This document shows positions 43,728 to 53,405 of a stretch of 53,998 bases of DNA, in pieces. Position 1 is the first letter of the stretch. Each line of letters begins with the position of its first letter. The notes under the pieces were generated by a model that made no database searches, had not been told where the DNA came from, and saw nothing but the letters and a program-made list of their open reading frames with translations. The translations under genes were made by a program, and so were the position numbers. The stretch is from Agathobacter sp. (lineage in GTDB: Bacteria > Bacillota > Clostridia > Lachnospirales > Lachnospiraceae): assembly GCA_022775045.1 (NCBI GenBank), contig JALFLB010000047.1:1-53998 (forward strand). The letters are read 5' to 3'.

Positions 43728-44924
43728 ATGACAGACCAAATGTTACATACACCGGATGGTGTCCGGGATATCTATAACGGAGAATGCAGCCAGAAGCTGT
43801 TACTGCAGGACAAGCTACATGATGTATTGCGTCGGTATGGTTACCGGGATATCCAGACACCAACCTTTGAGTTTTTTAATATTTTCAGCAAAGAGATTGG
43901 AACCATTCCTTCTAAAGATTTGTATAAATTCTTTGATAAGGATGGAAATACGCTGGTTCTGCGTCCGGATTTCACACCATCCATTGCAAGAAGTGCGGCA
44001 AAATACTATACAGAGGATGATATGCCTGTAAAACTATGTTATATGGGGAATACCTTTATTAATTCTTCCTCCTATCAGGGTCGGTTGAAAGAGACTACGC
44101 AGTGTGGTGCGGAATTGATTGGGGATGGCAGTGTGGCGGCTGATGCTGAGATTCTGGCGATGGTCGTGGACTCATTAAAAAGTAGCGGACTGAAAGATTT
44201 TCAGATTTCTGTAGGGCATGCACAGTTTTTCCGCGGACTTGTTGAGGAAGCAGGACTAAGCGAGGAGGCTGAGGACGAGCTTCGTGAGCTGCTCAACAAC
44301 AAAAATTTTTTTGGAGTGGAGGAATTTGTTGAAAAATTAAACCCGGAAGATGCTTTAAAAGAGCTTTTTCTTATGCTCGGAAGCTTTGAGACGCAGGTGG
44401 AGGAGCTTGCTCGTGCAAAAAAACTTTCTTGCGGGTATCCAAGAATTCTTTCTGCAATTACAGATTTAGAAAAGCTTGATTCCTATTTGAGACTCTATGG
44501 AATTGAAAAATATGTGTCTTTTGAGCTTGGAATTATCAGTAATTATCATTACTATACCGGTATTATCTTTGCAGGGTATACGTTTGGAACGGGTGAGCCG
44601 GTTGTCAAGGGTGGACGTTATGATAAGCTGCTTACTTATTTTGGAAAAAATGCACCTTCCATCGGTTTTGGAATTGTTGTTGATCAACTGATGGCAGCAC
44701 TCTCAAGGCAGAAAATTTCTCTTGCCGTTTCAGAGGAGAGTGTACTTTTAATCTATCGTGAAGAAATCATTGAAAAAGCAATCCAGAAAGCGCAGAAGCT
44801 TCGAGAACAGGGAAGTATTGTGACAATGATTCCGGCAGATACAGATCATAAAAAGGATGATTATATCAACTACGCTATGAAAAACCATATCGCAAAAGTT
44901 GATTTTATGGATGATGAAACATAG
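43728..44924 (+). CDS. hisZ: ATP phosphoribosyltransferase regulatory subunit
   Basis: A 398-residue class II histidyl-tRNA synthetase paralogue that activates and regulates the short HisG. HTPDGVRDIYNGECSQKLLL, DLYKFFDKDGNTLVLRPDFT and ISNYHYYTGIIFAGYTFGTG show the aaRS-like fold. The tail (about 345-398) resembles an anticodon-binding domain remnant. First gene of the his operon, directly followed by the short hisG, with which it forms a hetero-octamer in studied bacteria. Confidence 0.93.
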   Translation: MTDQMLHTPDGVRDIYNGECSQKLLLQDKLHDVLRRYGYRDIQTPTFEFFNIFSKEIGTIPSKDLYKFFDKDGNTLVLRPDFTPSIARSAAKYYTEDDMPVKLCYMGNTFINSSSYQGRLKETTQCGAELIGDGSVAADAEILAMVVDSLKSSGLKDFQISVGHAQFFRGLVEEAGLSEEAEDELRELLNNKNFFGVEEFVEKLNPEDALKELFLMLGSFETQVEELARAKKLSCGYPRILSAITDLEKLDSYLRLYGIEKYVSFELGIISNYHYYTGIIFAGYTFGTGEPVVKGGRYDKLLTYFGKNAPSIGFGIVVDQLMAALSRQKISLAVSEESVLLIYREEIIEKAIQKAQKLREQGSIVTMIPADTDHKKDDYINYAMKNHIAKVDFMDDET

Positions 44925-44933
44925 GAGAACAGA

Positions 44934-45578
44934 ATGGAAGAGAAGAGATATTTGACCTTTGCACTTGGCAAAGGGCGTTTGGCAAAAAAAACATTGCAGT
45001 TGTTTGAAAAAATCGGAATCACCTGCGAAGAAATTAAGGATCCGGATACCCGTAAATTAATCTTTGTCAATGAGGAACTGCGTCTTCGCTTTTTTCTCGC
45101 AAAAGGGCCGGATGTTCCGACTTATGTAGAATACGGTGCTGCAGATATCGGAATTGTAGGAAAAGACACAATTCTGGAAGAGGGGCGCAATATATATGAG
45201 GTTTTAGATCTCGGATTTGGAAAGTGCCGTATGTGTATCTGCGGACCGGAGAGTGCAAGAGATCTTTTGCAACATCATGAACAAATTCGTGTGGCAACCA
45301 AGTATCCACATATTGCCAAGGATTATTTTTATAACAAAAAGCATCAGACTGTGGAGATCATAAAGTTGAATGGCTCCATTGAGCTGGCTCCGATTGTGGG
45401 CTTGTCCGAAGTGATTTGTGATATTGTTGAGACAGGAACAACTTTGCGGGAAAATGGACTTACTGTTTTGGAAGAGGTATGCCCATTGTCTGCCCGTGTC
45501 GTTGTCAATCAGGTAAGTATGAAGATGGAAAATGAACGGATCACCCAATTGATTCGTGATCTGAAAACGGTTATTTAA
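44934..45578 (+). CDS. hisG: ATP phosphoribosyltransferase, short form
   Basis: First committed step of histidine synthesis: joins ATP and PRPP. The 214 residues lack the C-terminal ACT-like regulatory domain, so it needs HisZ encoded just upstream. [47 protein letters not shown] and [20 protein letters not shown] (PRPP loop) are typical. Histidine feedback is expected to act through the HisZ-HisG complex. Confidence 0.97.
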   Translation: MEEKRYLTFALGKGRLAKKTLQLFEKIGITCEEIKDPDTRKLIFVNEELRLRFFLAKGPDVPTYVEYGAADIGIVGKDTILEEGRNIYEVLDLGFGKCRMCICGPESARDLLQHHEQIRVATKYPHIAKDYFYNKKHQTVEIIKLNGSIELAPIVGLSEVICDIVETGTTLRENGLTVLEEVCPLSARVVVNQVSMKMENERITQLIRDLKTVI

Positions 45579-45589
45579 GGAGGAGTATC

Positions 45590-46879
45590 ATGAGAATTCA
45601 AAAACTGACAGCAGATACAAGGAAAGACATATTAGAAAATCTTCTCAAGAGAAGTCCGAACAATTATGGTGAATTTGAAGGGCGCGTGAATGCAATCATC
45701 GAAGAGGTCAGAACCAATCGCGATGAGGCAGTTTTTTCCTATACCAAACAGTTTGACGGCGCGGATATTAATGCTCAGAATATTCTTGTAACAGAAGAGG
45801 AAATTAAAGAAGCATACGAACAGGTGGATGAAACTTTACTTGAAGTTATTCGTAAATCTCTTGTCAATATAAAAAAATATCATGAAAAGCAGGTACAGAA
45901 TTCGTGGTTTACAACAGAGGATGGGGTCATTTTAGGTCAGAAGGTAACGCCTCTTGCCATCGCTGGCGTTTATGTTCCGGGTGGGAAGGCAGTTTATCCT
46001 TCTTCTGTTCTCATGAATGTGCTTCCGGCAAAGGTTGCAGGTGTAGATCGGATTATTATGTGTACGCCTCCGGGAAAGGATGGTAAGGTATATCCTTCCA
46101 CCTTAGTCGCTGCAAAGGAAGCCGGCGTAGATGAAATCTACAAGGTAGGTGGTGCACAGGCAATTGCAGCAATGGCCTTCGGAACAGAGAGTATTCCAAA
46201 GGTTGACAAAATTGTCGGACCTGGAAATATTTATGTTGCTCTTGCTAAAAAGGCTGTATTTGGTTATGTCAGCATTGATTCTATTGCCGGACCAAGTGAG
46301 ATTCTGGTTCTCGCTGACGAGACTGCAAATGCGCGTTATGTAGCAGCAGATCTGTTATCACAGGCAGAACATGATGAGATGGCATCTGCAATCTTAATTA
46401 CAACAAGTGAAGTGCTTGCTCAAAAAGTATCCGCAGAGGTTGATCAGTTTGTTTCGGAATTATCGAGAAAAGAAATAATCCAAAAATCACTGGATAATTA
46501 TGGATATATTCTGGTTGCTGATAATATGGATGATGCTATCGACGCAGTCAATGAAATTGCATCTGAACACATGGAGATTGTGACAGCAGATCCATTCCAT
46601 ATAATGACAAGAATTCGTAATGCCGGAGCAATCTTTATTGGAGAGTATTCCTCTGAGCCTCTTGGTGATTATTTTGCCGGACCAAACCATGTGCTTCCAA
46701 CCAATGGAACTGCCAAATTTTTCTCTGCACTGTCCGTGGATGATTTTATCAAGAAATCCAGTATTATCTCTTATTCAAGGGAAGCTCTTGAGAAAGTACA
46801 TGAAGATATTGAACAGTTTGCAGAATGCGAAAAACTGACAGCACATGCCAATTCTATTCGTGTTCGTTTTGAAAAGTAA
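45590..46879 (+). CDS. hisD: Histidinol dehydrogenase
   Basis: Last two steps of histidine synthesis: histidinol to histidine with NAD+. The 429 residues include VYVPGGKAVYPSSVLMN, VGGAQAIAAMAFGTE, VDKIVGPGNIYVALAKK, AGPSEILVLADETANARYVA, LLSQAEHDEMASAIL (zinc-binding Gln and His) and GDYFAGPNHVLPTNGTA. AAGGAGG before the ATG. Typical length. Confidence 0.97.
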   Translation: MRIQKLTADTRKDILENLLKRSPNNYGEFEGRVNAIIEEVRTNRDEAVFSYTKQFDGADINAQNILVTEEEIKEAYEQVDETLLEVIRKSLVNIKKYHEKQVQNSWFTTEDGVILGQKVTPLAIAGVYVPGGKAVYPSSVLMNVLPAKVAGVDRIIMCTPPGKDGKVYPSTLVAAKEAGVDEIYKVGGAQAIAAMAFGTESIPKVDKIVGPGNIYVALAKKAVFGYVSIDSIAGPSEILVLADETANARYVAADLLSQAEHDEMASAILITTSEVLAQKVSAEVDQFVSELSRKEIIQKSLDNYGYILVADNMDDAIDAVNEIASEHMEIVTADPFHIMTRIRNAGAIFIGEYSSEPLGDYFAGPNHVLPTNGTAKFFSALSVDDFIKKSSIISYSREALEKVHEDIEQFAECEKLTAHANSIRVRFEK

Positions 46880-46894
46880 AGGAGAACAATCGTT

Positions 46895-47488
46895 ATGTCT
46901 GATCGTACAATATCACAACAGAGAACGACAAAGGAGACTGATATCAAAGTAAATTTGAACCTTGATGGAACTGGTAAATCAGAGATCAATACCGGAATCG
47001 GTTTTTTTGACCATATGCTGGAGGGCTTTTCCAAACATGGTTTTTTTGATCTGATGCTAAACTGTAAGGGAGACCTTCATGTGGACAGTCATCACACAAT
47101 TGAGGATTGTGGAATTGTTCTTGGCAATGCAATTCGGGAAGCTCTTACAGATAAAAAAGGCATTCGTCGTTTTGGCAGCTGTATTCTTCCGATGGATGAA
47201 ACCCTTGTCTTATGTGCAGTTGATTTGTCTGGACGTCCGTATCTGGCTTTTGATGGAACATTTACAACTGAGCGGATTGGTGACATGGATACTGAAATGG
47301 TACGGGAATTTTTTTATGCAGTATCTTACAGTGCAGGAATGAATCTTCACGTAAAAGTGTTAAACCCGGGAAATAACCACCATATGGCCGAGGCTATGTT
47401 TAAAGCCTTCGCCCGTGCACTGGATGAGGCCGTAACGATTGATTCAAGAATTCAGGGAATTCTGTCAACGAAAGGAAGTTTATCATAA
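46895..47488 (+). CDS. hisB: Imidazoleglycerol-phosphate dehydratase
   Basis: Sixth step of histidine synthesis. The 197-residue monofunctional form has the manganese-binding histidine motifs FFDHMLEGFSKHGFFDL, DSHHTIEDCGIVLGNAI and NNHHMAEAMFKAFARALDEA. No phosphatase domain is fused. The next gene starts on the base after the stop, so the two are tightly coupled. Confidence 0.97.
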   Translation: MSDRTISQQRTTKETDIKVNLNLDGTGKSEINTGIGFFDHMLEGFSKHGFFDLMLNCKGDLHVDSHHTIEDCGIVLGNAIREALTDKKGIRRFGSCILPMDETLVLCAVDLSGRPYLAFDGTFTTERIGDMDTEMVREFFYAVSYSAGMNLHVKVLNPGNNHHMAEAMFKAFARALDEAVTIDSRIQGILSTKGSLS

Positions 47489-48772
47489 ATGGAACAAAAA
47501 AACATTGTCGCAACAATCTACTTAAAAGATGGCAAATCCGTACGCTCTATGACGGATTTCACACCAATAGATGATGTATACCAGCTTTGTCAGCTCTACA
47601 ATGACAGTGGTATCGACAAGATCATGATCTTTGATTTGTCCACCAATGATGAGGAACATGAGAAAAATATTCAGACTATTAAAAATATCAATCGAAATCT
47701 TGAAATAAAAGTGTGTGCTGGTGGCAATATCAACCGTTTGGAGGATGTTAAAAAGCTTCTCTATGCGGGATGTCTGCAAGTGATTTTAAATGCCTCGAAA
47801 CCATCCAGCGTTGGACTTGCAGGTGAGGCTAGTGCTCGTTTCGGGAAGGATCGGATTCTGGTATCAGTGAACAACGTGGATTTTATCTTTAAGAATCAGA
47901 ATATTATGGAAGATACCTTCCATGAGGTTCTAGTGTTAAATCCGGATATTCTGGATGCTCTTGAAAACCTGACCAATATTCCATATGTGGTAAACCTTCC
48001 GGAATTTGATTACAATCAGGTTGTTCATTTGCTGAAAAGCCAGAAAATCCGCGGAATCGCCGGTCCCTATATCAATGATCCAAGTACCGATGTTATGAAG
48101 TTAAAGTCGATGCTGTCCCAGGATGGAATAAAGATGGACAATTTTGCACCGGATCTGCACTGGTCAGATCTTAAACTGAATTCTGACGGAATGGTACCTG
48201 TCATTGTTCAGGATTATCGGACAGATGAAGTTTTGATGCTTGCTTATATGAATGAGGAGGCATTCAATACAACGATAAATATCGGGAAAATGACTTATTG
48301 GAGCCGAAGCCGCCAGGAACTTTGGACGAAGGGACTGACCTCTGGACATATCCAGTATGTCAAAGCTTTGACAGCAGACTGTGACTTTGATACGATTCTT
48401 GCAAAGGTTTCTCAGGTCGGATCTGCCTGTCATACCGGTAACCGTACCTGCTTTTTCAATAAAATTGTACAGAAGGAATATGTTGAGAAGAATCCACTCA
48501 AAGTATTAGAAAGTGTATACGATATTATCAAAGAGAGCAAAGACAATCCCAAGGAAGGTTCTTATACCAAGGATCTGTTTGAAAAAGGCATTGACAATAT
48601 TTTGAAAAAGCTAGGGGAAGAGTGCACGGAGATTGTGATTGCAGCGAAAAATCCTGATTCTTTGGAAGGAATCAAGCATGAGGTTTCGGATTTTCTATAT
48701 CACTGCATGGTTTTGATGGTAGAAAAGGGTGTGACCTGGGAAGAAATTGCCAATGAATTGTCGCAACGCTGA
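47489..48772 (+). CDS. hisIE: HisIE with N-terminal degenerate HisA/HisF-like barrel
   Basis: A 427-residue three-domain protein. Residues about 1-215 resemble the HisA/HisF half-barrel repeat fold ([45 protein letters not shown]). Residues about 225-335 are PR-AMP cyclohydrolase ([41 protein letters not shown], with Cys298, Cys314, Cys321 as zinc ligands). Residues about 338-427 are PR-ATP pyrophosphatase ([12 protein letters not shown]). The barrel has Tyr11 and Asn128 where HisA/HisF have catalytic aspartates, so it is probably inactive as an enzyme. HisI and HisE look intact. Confidence 0.92.
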   Translation: MEQKNIVATIYLKDGKSVRSMTDFTPIDDVYQLCQLYNDSGIDKIMIFDLSTNDEEHEKNIQTIKNINRNLEIKVCAGGNINRLEDVKKLLYAGCLQVILNASKPSSVGLAGEASARFGKDRILVSVNNVDFIFKNQNIMEDTFHEVLVLNPDILDALENLTNIPYVVNLPEFDYNQVVHLLKSQKIRGIAGPYINDPSTDVMKLKSMLSQDGIKMDNFAPDLHWSDLKLNSDGMVPVIVQDYRTDEVLMLAYMNEEAFNTTINIGKMTYWSRSRQELWTKGLTSGHIQYVKALTADCDFDTILAKVSQVGSACHTGNRTCFFNKIVQKEYVEKNPLKVLESVYDIIKESKDNPKEGSYTKDLFEKGIDNILKKLGEECTEIVIAAKNPDSLEGIKHEVSDFLYHCMVLMVEKGVTWEEIANELSQR

Positions 48773-48783
48773 GAGAGGTATTT

Positions 48784-50646
48784 ATGAAAAAACTAGCTTT
48801 AAGTGATGAAATATTAATGCAGATTGAGAAGCCGGCCAGATATATTGGAAACGAGCTGAACTCAGTTGTAAAGGACACATCGCAGATTCGTTTTGCGATG
48901 TGTTTTCCTGATGTATATGAGATTGGCATGTCACATCTTGGCATTCAGATTCTCTATGATATGTTCAACCGCAGAGAAGATACCTGGTGTGAGAGGGTTT
49001 ATTCTCCGTGGCCGGATCTTCACAAAATCATGAAGGAACAGCACATTCCGCTTTTTGGTCTTGAGTCGCAGGAACCAATCAAAAATTTTGATTTTATCGG
49101 TCTGACACTGCAATATGAGATGTGCTATACAAATATCCTGCAGATTCTGGATCTGGCACAGGTTCCGCTTCTGGCGAAAGACCGGACGGACGATGACCCA
49201 ATCGTTTTAGGTGGAGGTCCATGTTCCTACAATCCTGAACCGATCGCTGCCTTTTTTGACTGTTTCTATATTGGCGAGGGAGAAATCCAGTACAATGCTT
49301 TTCTTGATCTGTACAAGGAAATGCATTCGAAAAACTATTCCCGAAAATCTTTCCTGCATGAAGCAGCAAAGATTGAAGGCATATATGTTCCTTCTCTCTA
49401 TGAAGTAAGCTATAAATCAGACGGAACGATTTCAGCATTTACACCACTTTATGATGATATTCCAGCTACCATTAAAAAGCAGGTGGATATGGATCTGACA
49501 GAAGCTGTTTATCCGGAAAAACCCGTTGTGCCATTTATCAAGGCAACGCAGGATCGTGTTGTGCTTGAAATCCAGCGTGGCTGTATCAGAGGCTGCCGTT
49601 TTTGTCAGGCAGGTATGATTTACCGTCCGAATCGCGAAAAGGATGTGGAACGTTTAAAAGAGCTTGCTCACACGATGCTGGCAGAGACAGGATATGAGGA
49701 AATTTCGCTAAGCTCTTTAAGTTCCTCAGATTATTCCCAACTGGAGGAACTGATCAATTTTCTGATCGAGGAATGCAGCAAAAAGCATGTAAATATTTCC
49801 CTGCCATCCTTGCGGATAGATGCTTTTTCCCTCGATATTATGCAAAAAGTACAGGATATCAAAAAAAGCAGTCTGACCTTTGCACCGGAAGCTGGATCTC
49901 AACGTCTTCGCAATGTCATCAACAAAGGGCTTACGGTTGACAATATATTAAGTGGCTCCAGAGAAGCTTTTCTAGGTGGCTGGAACAAAGTGAAGCTCTA
50001 TTTTATGTTGGGACTTCCAACGGAAACCGAAGAGGACATGCGTGCGATTCCAGAGCTTGCCAACGACATCGCAGCTCTCTATTACGAGACTGTTCCAAAG
50101 GAACAGCGGAACGGAAAATGCCAGATTACCATCAGTACATCTTTCTTTGTGCCAAAGCCATTTACCCCTTTCCAGTGGGCAACGATGCTTGATCCTTCCG
50201 ACTATCTGGAGCGGGCGAAGATTGTCAATGACCATGTGAAGGAGCAGCTGAACCACAAGAGTATCCGCTACAACTGGCACGAAGCAGATGTAACGGTTTT
50301 GGAAGGGATTCTCGCCAGAGGAGACCGGAAGATTTCCGAGGCAATTCTCTATGTTTACCAGCATGGGGGATTTTTTGATGCATGGTCTGAATATTTTAAT
50401 TTTAATTTATGGTTGGAGGCATTTGATGCCTGCGACATTGATATGGATTTTTATACCAAACGCCCACGTCAGGAAGACGAGATTTTCCCATGGGATTTCA
50501 TTGATGTGGGAGTATCCAAGGATTTTCTGCTACGGGAATGGAGAACTGCACATAACGAGCTTGTAACACCAAACTGCCGGATGCGGTGTTCCGGATGCGG
50601 TGCAAGACAATTTGATGGAGGTGTCTGCTTTGAAAATCAGAATTAA
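48784..50646 (+). CDS. B12-binding-domain radical SAM protein, TIGR03960 family
   Basis: A 620-residue protein of the family placed before rplU in many clostridia. The N-terminal region (about 35-215) has FAMCFPDVYEIGMSHLGIQI and IVLGGGPCSYNPEPIAAFFD, resembling a cobalamin-binding fold. The radical SAM core (about 255-480) has RGCIRGCRFCQAGMIYRPNR. A C-terminal cysteine group occurs in CRMRCSGCGARQFDGGVC. The reaction is unknown; the fixed link to the TIGR03936 protein and RNase E/G suggests an RNA-related modification (inference). Confidence 0.9.
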   Translation: MKKLALSDEILMQIEKPARYIGNELNSVVKDTSQIRFAMCFPDVYEIGMSHLGIQILYDMFNRREDTWCERVYSPWPDLHKIMKEQHIPLFGLESQEPIKNFDFIGLTLQYEMCYTNILQILDLAQVPLLAKDRTDDDPIVLGGGPCSYNPEPIAAFFDCFYIGEGEIQYNAFLDLYKEMHSKNYSRKSFLHEAAKIEGIYVPSLYEVSYKSDGTISAFTPLYDDIPATIKKQVDMDLTEAVYPEKPVVPFIKATQDRVVLEIQRGCIRGCRFCQAGMIYRPNREKDVERLKELAHTMLAETGYEEISLSSLSSSDYSQLEELINFLIEECSKKHVNISLPSLRIDAFSLDIMQKVQDIKKSSLTFAPEAGSQRLRNVINKGLTVDNILSGSREAFLGGWNKVKLYFMLGLPTETEEDMRAIPELANDIAALYYETVPKEQRNGKCQITISTSFFVPKPFTPFQWATMLDPSDYLERAKIVNDHVKEQLNHKSIRYNWHEADVTVLEGILARGDRKISEAILYVYQHGGFFDAWSEYFNFNLWLEAFDACDIDMDFYTKRPRQEDEIFPWDFIDVGVSKDFLLREWRTAHNELVTPNCRMRCSGCGARQFDGGVCFENQN

Positions 50647-51349
50647 GTTCCGAAAATGGGGCGTTATGAAATTTATCGGACACCTGGATATGATGCGCTA
50701 TTTCCAGAAAGCTGTCCGCAGGGCAAATATTGATATCCGATACTCAGAAGGATTTTCTCCACACCAGATCATGTCCTTTGCGGCACCGCTTGGTGTCGGC
50801 ATTACAAGCGATGGGGAATATTTTGACATCGAGGTCCATTCAACGGCTTCTTCTAAAGAATCCATTGCAGCATTGAATCAGACAATGGTTGACGGGGTCG
50901 AAGTGACTTCATATGTGAAACTTCCGGATAATTCCAAAACAGCTATGTCCATTGTAGCTGCCGCAGATTACCGGTTAAGTTACAAAGAAGGATATGAAAG
51001 CCCTTATTCTGTACAGGAGTGGAAGGAAATTCTCACAAGAGAGTTTTACAATCAGCCATCCTTTTTGATCACAAAAAAGACGAAAAAGAGTGAGCGGAAA
51101 GTGGACTTAAAGCCGTTGGTATACGCTTTTTCCGTAGAGGAGCATGACGGAGAGCCGTCTTTCTTTTTAAAAGTGTCTACCGGAAGTATAGACAATATCA
51201 AGCCGGAACTTGTGCTTTCATCGGTCTACGAGAAAATGGGGATTCCCTATAACGAAAACGCCATTCAGATCCACCGTATGGAGGTTTTTGCGCGGGATGA
51301 GTCGGGTAAGCTGATTCCGCTGGATGCCCTCGGAGAGGAAATCAGATAA
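50630..51349 (+). CDS. Radical SAM-associated protein, TIGR03936/DUF2344 family
   Basis: A 239-residue protein that always accompanies the preceding radical SAM gene. KIRIKFRKWGVMKFIGHLDM and RRANIDIRYSEGFSPHQIMS are typical. I chose TTG 50630 because GGAGG at 50617-50621 lies eight bases upstream and the product begins with the conserved part; ATG 50600 or 50615 would also be in frame. It overlaps the preceding gene by 17 bases, so translation is coupled. Function unknown. Confidence 0.88.
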   Translation: MKIRIKFRKWGVMKFIGHLDMMRYFQKAVRRANIDIRYSEGFSPHQIMSFAAPLGVGITSDGEYFDIEVHSTASSKESIAALNQTMVDGVEVTSYVKLPDNSKTAMSIVAAADYRLSYKEGYESPYSVQEWKEILTREFYNQPSFLITKKTKKSERKVDLKPLVYAFSVEEHDGEPSFFLKVSTGSIDNIKPELVLSSVYEKMGIPYNENAIQIHRMEVFARDESGKLIPLDALGEEIR

Positions 51350-51350
51350 G

Positions 51351-52547
51351 ATGAATCGATTAGTGATTACCCGGTTTGAACACCGGCAGAATCATTACAC
51401 CGCCTACATCATTTTGGATGAAAAGCGGAAACTGAAAGAACTGCAGGTATTTGAACCAGAGAATAAAACACTGATAGGCCATATTTATGTTGGTTATGTG
51501 GAGAAAATCGTACCCAATATCAATGCTGCATTCGTGCGCATCGCAGATAAACAGAAATGTTATCTGCCCCTGGAGGATGTACAATCGCCGGTATATACAA
51601 AAAAACTGTCAAAAAAACAAAAATTGTGTGAAGGAGATGAACTACTGGTACAAGTGACAAAGGATGCCGTTAAGACGAAGGATCCGGTTGTAAGTACCAG
51701 GCTCACACTGCACGGACATTATTGTTTACTGACGACGGAGAATACCAACCTTGGTGTATCAAAGAAATTATCACAGGACCAATCTGAGGAGCTTCGTAAG
51801 ATAACGCAACAGCTATGCAGCAGACATGAGCAACAGGGATACGGTCTGGTTCTTCGCACAAATGCAGCCACAGCCTCTGAACAGGAACTAACCGAAGATA
51901 TACAAAATGTTGTGAATCAATTTAATACTTTGATGAAACAGGCAAAAAGCAGCCGTCCCGGAAAGCTTCTGCATCGTAACCTGCCGGGATATCTGTCCAG
52001 ACTAAAATCTACGCCATTAGAAAATGTGGATCAGGTTCTTACCGACTGTGCCGACCTGCATCAGGAGATCTCATCATATATGCCACAGCTTGTTCAAACA
52101 GGGCAGTTACACCTGTATCAAGATGACGCCGTCAGCCTTGCGACTCTGTATCATCTTCGCAGCAGCATAGATGAATTGGTTGGGAATCGGGTCTGGCTGG
52201 ATTCCGGCGCCAACATTATTATTGAATCCCTGGAAACACTTACCGTTATTGATGTAAACAGCGGGAAAAACCAGTCGAAGAAACCGGAAACACTGTTTCA
52301 TATCAATGTAGAAGCAGCAAAAGAAATTGCACGGCAGCTGCGTTTACGCAACATTTCCGGTATGATCATTATCGATTTTATTAACATGAAATCGGAGGAG
52401 CAGCGGAATACTTTGATCCGTGTCATCAGGGAGGAATTGAAAAAGGACTCCGTTCCGGCAAAATTTATTGATATTACAAAGCTTGGTTTGGTAGAACTGA
52501 CAAGAAAGAAAGTCTATAAGTCAATGCGTGAGATATTTTTTTCATGA
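51351..52547 (+). CDS. Ribonuclease E/G family protein, short form
   Basis: A 398-residue endoribonuclease of the Rne/Rng family, taking part in rRNA maturation and mRNA decay. An S1 domain is inserted at about 40-110 (GHIYVGYVEKIVPNINAAFV). The DNase I-like catalytic region has TLTVIDVNSGKNQSKKPE and GMIIIDFINMKSEEQR, with the two metal-binding aspartates. The protein ends soon after LGLVELTRKKVYKSMREIF, so the usual Zn-link CPxC and small domain are missing. It begins two bases after the preceding stop. Confidence 0.88.
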   Translation: MNRLVITRFEHRQNHYTAYIILDEKRKLKELQVFEPENKTLIGHIYVGYVEKIVPNINAAFVRIADKQKCYLPLEDVQSPVYTKKLSKKQKLCEGDELLVQVTKDAVKTKDPVVSTRLTLHGHYCLLTTENTNLGVSKKLSQDQSEELRKITQQLCSRHEQQGYGLVLRTNAATASEQELTEDIQNVVNQFNTLMKQAKSSRPGKLLHRNLPGYLSRLKSTPLENVDQVLTDCADLHQEISSYMPQLVQTGQLHLYQDDAVSLATLYHLRSSIDELVGNRVWLDSGANIIIESLETLTVIDVNSGKNQSKKPETLFHINVEAAKEIARQLRLRNISGMIIIDFINMKSEEQRNTLIRVIREELKKDSVPAKFIDITKLGLVELTRKKVYKSMREIFFS

Positions 52548-52636
52548 TTTTTTGTGCAAATTAAGGAAAGTACTTATTAACCTGCGTGTTCTCATATTTG
52601 ACCGCCATGCAAAATACGTATCAGGGAAAAAAGTTG

Positions 52637-52665
52637 TTGACGGATAAAGTCAACTATGCTATTAT
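52637..52665 (+). promoter_or_regulatory. Promoter of rplU
   Basis: TTGACG (52637-52642), a 17-base spacer and TATTAT (52660-52665), giving a leader of about 80 bases. Confidence 0.6.
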
Positions 52666-52671
52666 ACTCTA

Positions 52672-52742
52672 GTATGCCGCACAGTGAGGTAGAAGACTGT
52701 AGTAATACAGCACCGTAACTGGCGAGTAATGATAAATAGGAG
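52672..52742 (+). promoter_or_regulatory. L21 leader-like RNA upstream of rplU
   Basis: The leader contains GCCGCACAGTGAGGTAGAAG and a CTGTA-GTAA-TACAG hairpin (52697-52710) with a GNRA loop, then CACCGTAACTGGCGAG. This resembles the Firmicute L21 leader that autoregulates the rplU operon. I judge it by conserved position and remembered sequence features, without a covariance search. Confidence 0.6.
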
Positions 52743-52749
52743 GTGCCAT

Positions 52750-53058
52750 ATGTACGCAATTATAGCAACAGGTGGTAAACAGTACAAAGTATCCGAAGGC
52801 GATATCATTACCATTGAAAAGCTTGGAGTTGATGCTGGTGAGAAGGTTACTTTTGATCAGGTATTAGCAGTTTCCGGTGACGATATGAAGGTTGGTAATC
52901 CAACTGTAGCTGGAGCAACTGTTGAGGCTTCTGTCATCAAAGAGGGCAGAGCTAAGAAGGTAATCGTTTACAAGTACAAGAGAAAAACCGGTTATCACAA
53001 GAAGAACGGTCATAGACAGGCGTTTACTCAGGTTAAGATTGACAAGATTAATGGATAA
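52750..53058 (+). CDS. rplU: 50S ribosomal protein L21
   Basis: A 102-residue large-subunit protein. [20 protein letters not shown] and [20 protein letters not shown] are diagnostic. Start ATG 52750 has TAGGAGGTG upstream; an earlier in-frame ATG at 52729 lies in the leader. Followed by prp, rpmA and obgE, the classical order. Confidence 0.98.
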   Translation: MYAIIATGGKQYKVSEGDIITIEKLGVDAGEKVTFDQVLAVSGDDMKVGNPTVAGATVEASVIKEGRAKKVIVYKYKRKTGYHKKNGHRQAFTQVKIDKING

Positions 53059-53075
53059 TCGATAGGAATTGTTAT

Positions 53076-53402
53076 ATGATAACTATAACGATTTTTCAGA
53101 ATCATGATCAGGTAACGGGTTTCCGTTGCATCGGACATGCAGGGTATGCAGAATATGGAAGTGATGTGGTTTGTGCTGGAGTTTCGATTCTTGTCATTAA
53201 TACCATCAATTCCATCGAAGCATTTTCTTCTTCCTCGTTTCAACTAGAGACAGAGGAGGACTCGGGACTTATTGATTTTGAGTTTGATCAGAGTGCAGAT
53301 CACAATGCAGCGCTTCTGATAAACTCCATGATTCTGGGCTTGCAAGGAATACAAAGTGATTATGGGAATGATTATATCATTCTTGATTTCAAGGAGGTGT
53401 AA
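53076..53402 (+). CDS. prp: Ribosomal-processing cysteine protease Prp
   Basis: A 108-residue YsxB/Prp family cysteine protease that removes the N-terminal extension of L27. The active site is in CIGHAGYAEYGSDVVCAGVS, with His21 and Cys33. It lies between rplU and rpmA and ends three bases before the substrate gene. Presence of Prp and of an L27 extension in the same operon agrees with family knowledge. Confidence 0.96.
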   Translation: MITITIFQNHDQVTGFRCIGHAGYAEYGSDVVCAGVSILVINTINSIEAFSSSSFQLETEEDSGLIDFEFDQSADHNAALLINSMILGLQGIQSDYGNDYIILDFKEV

Positions 53403-53405
53403 GAC

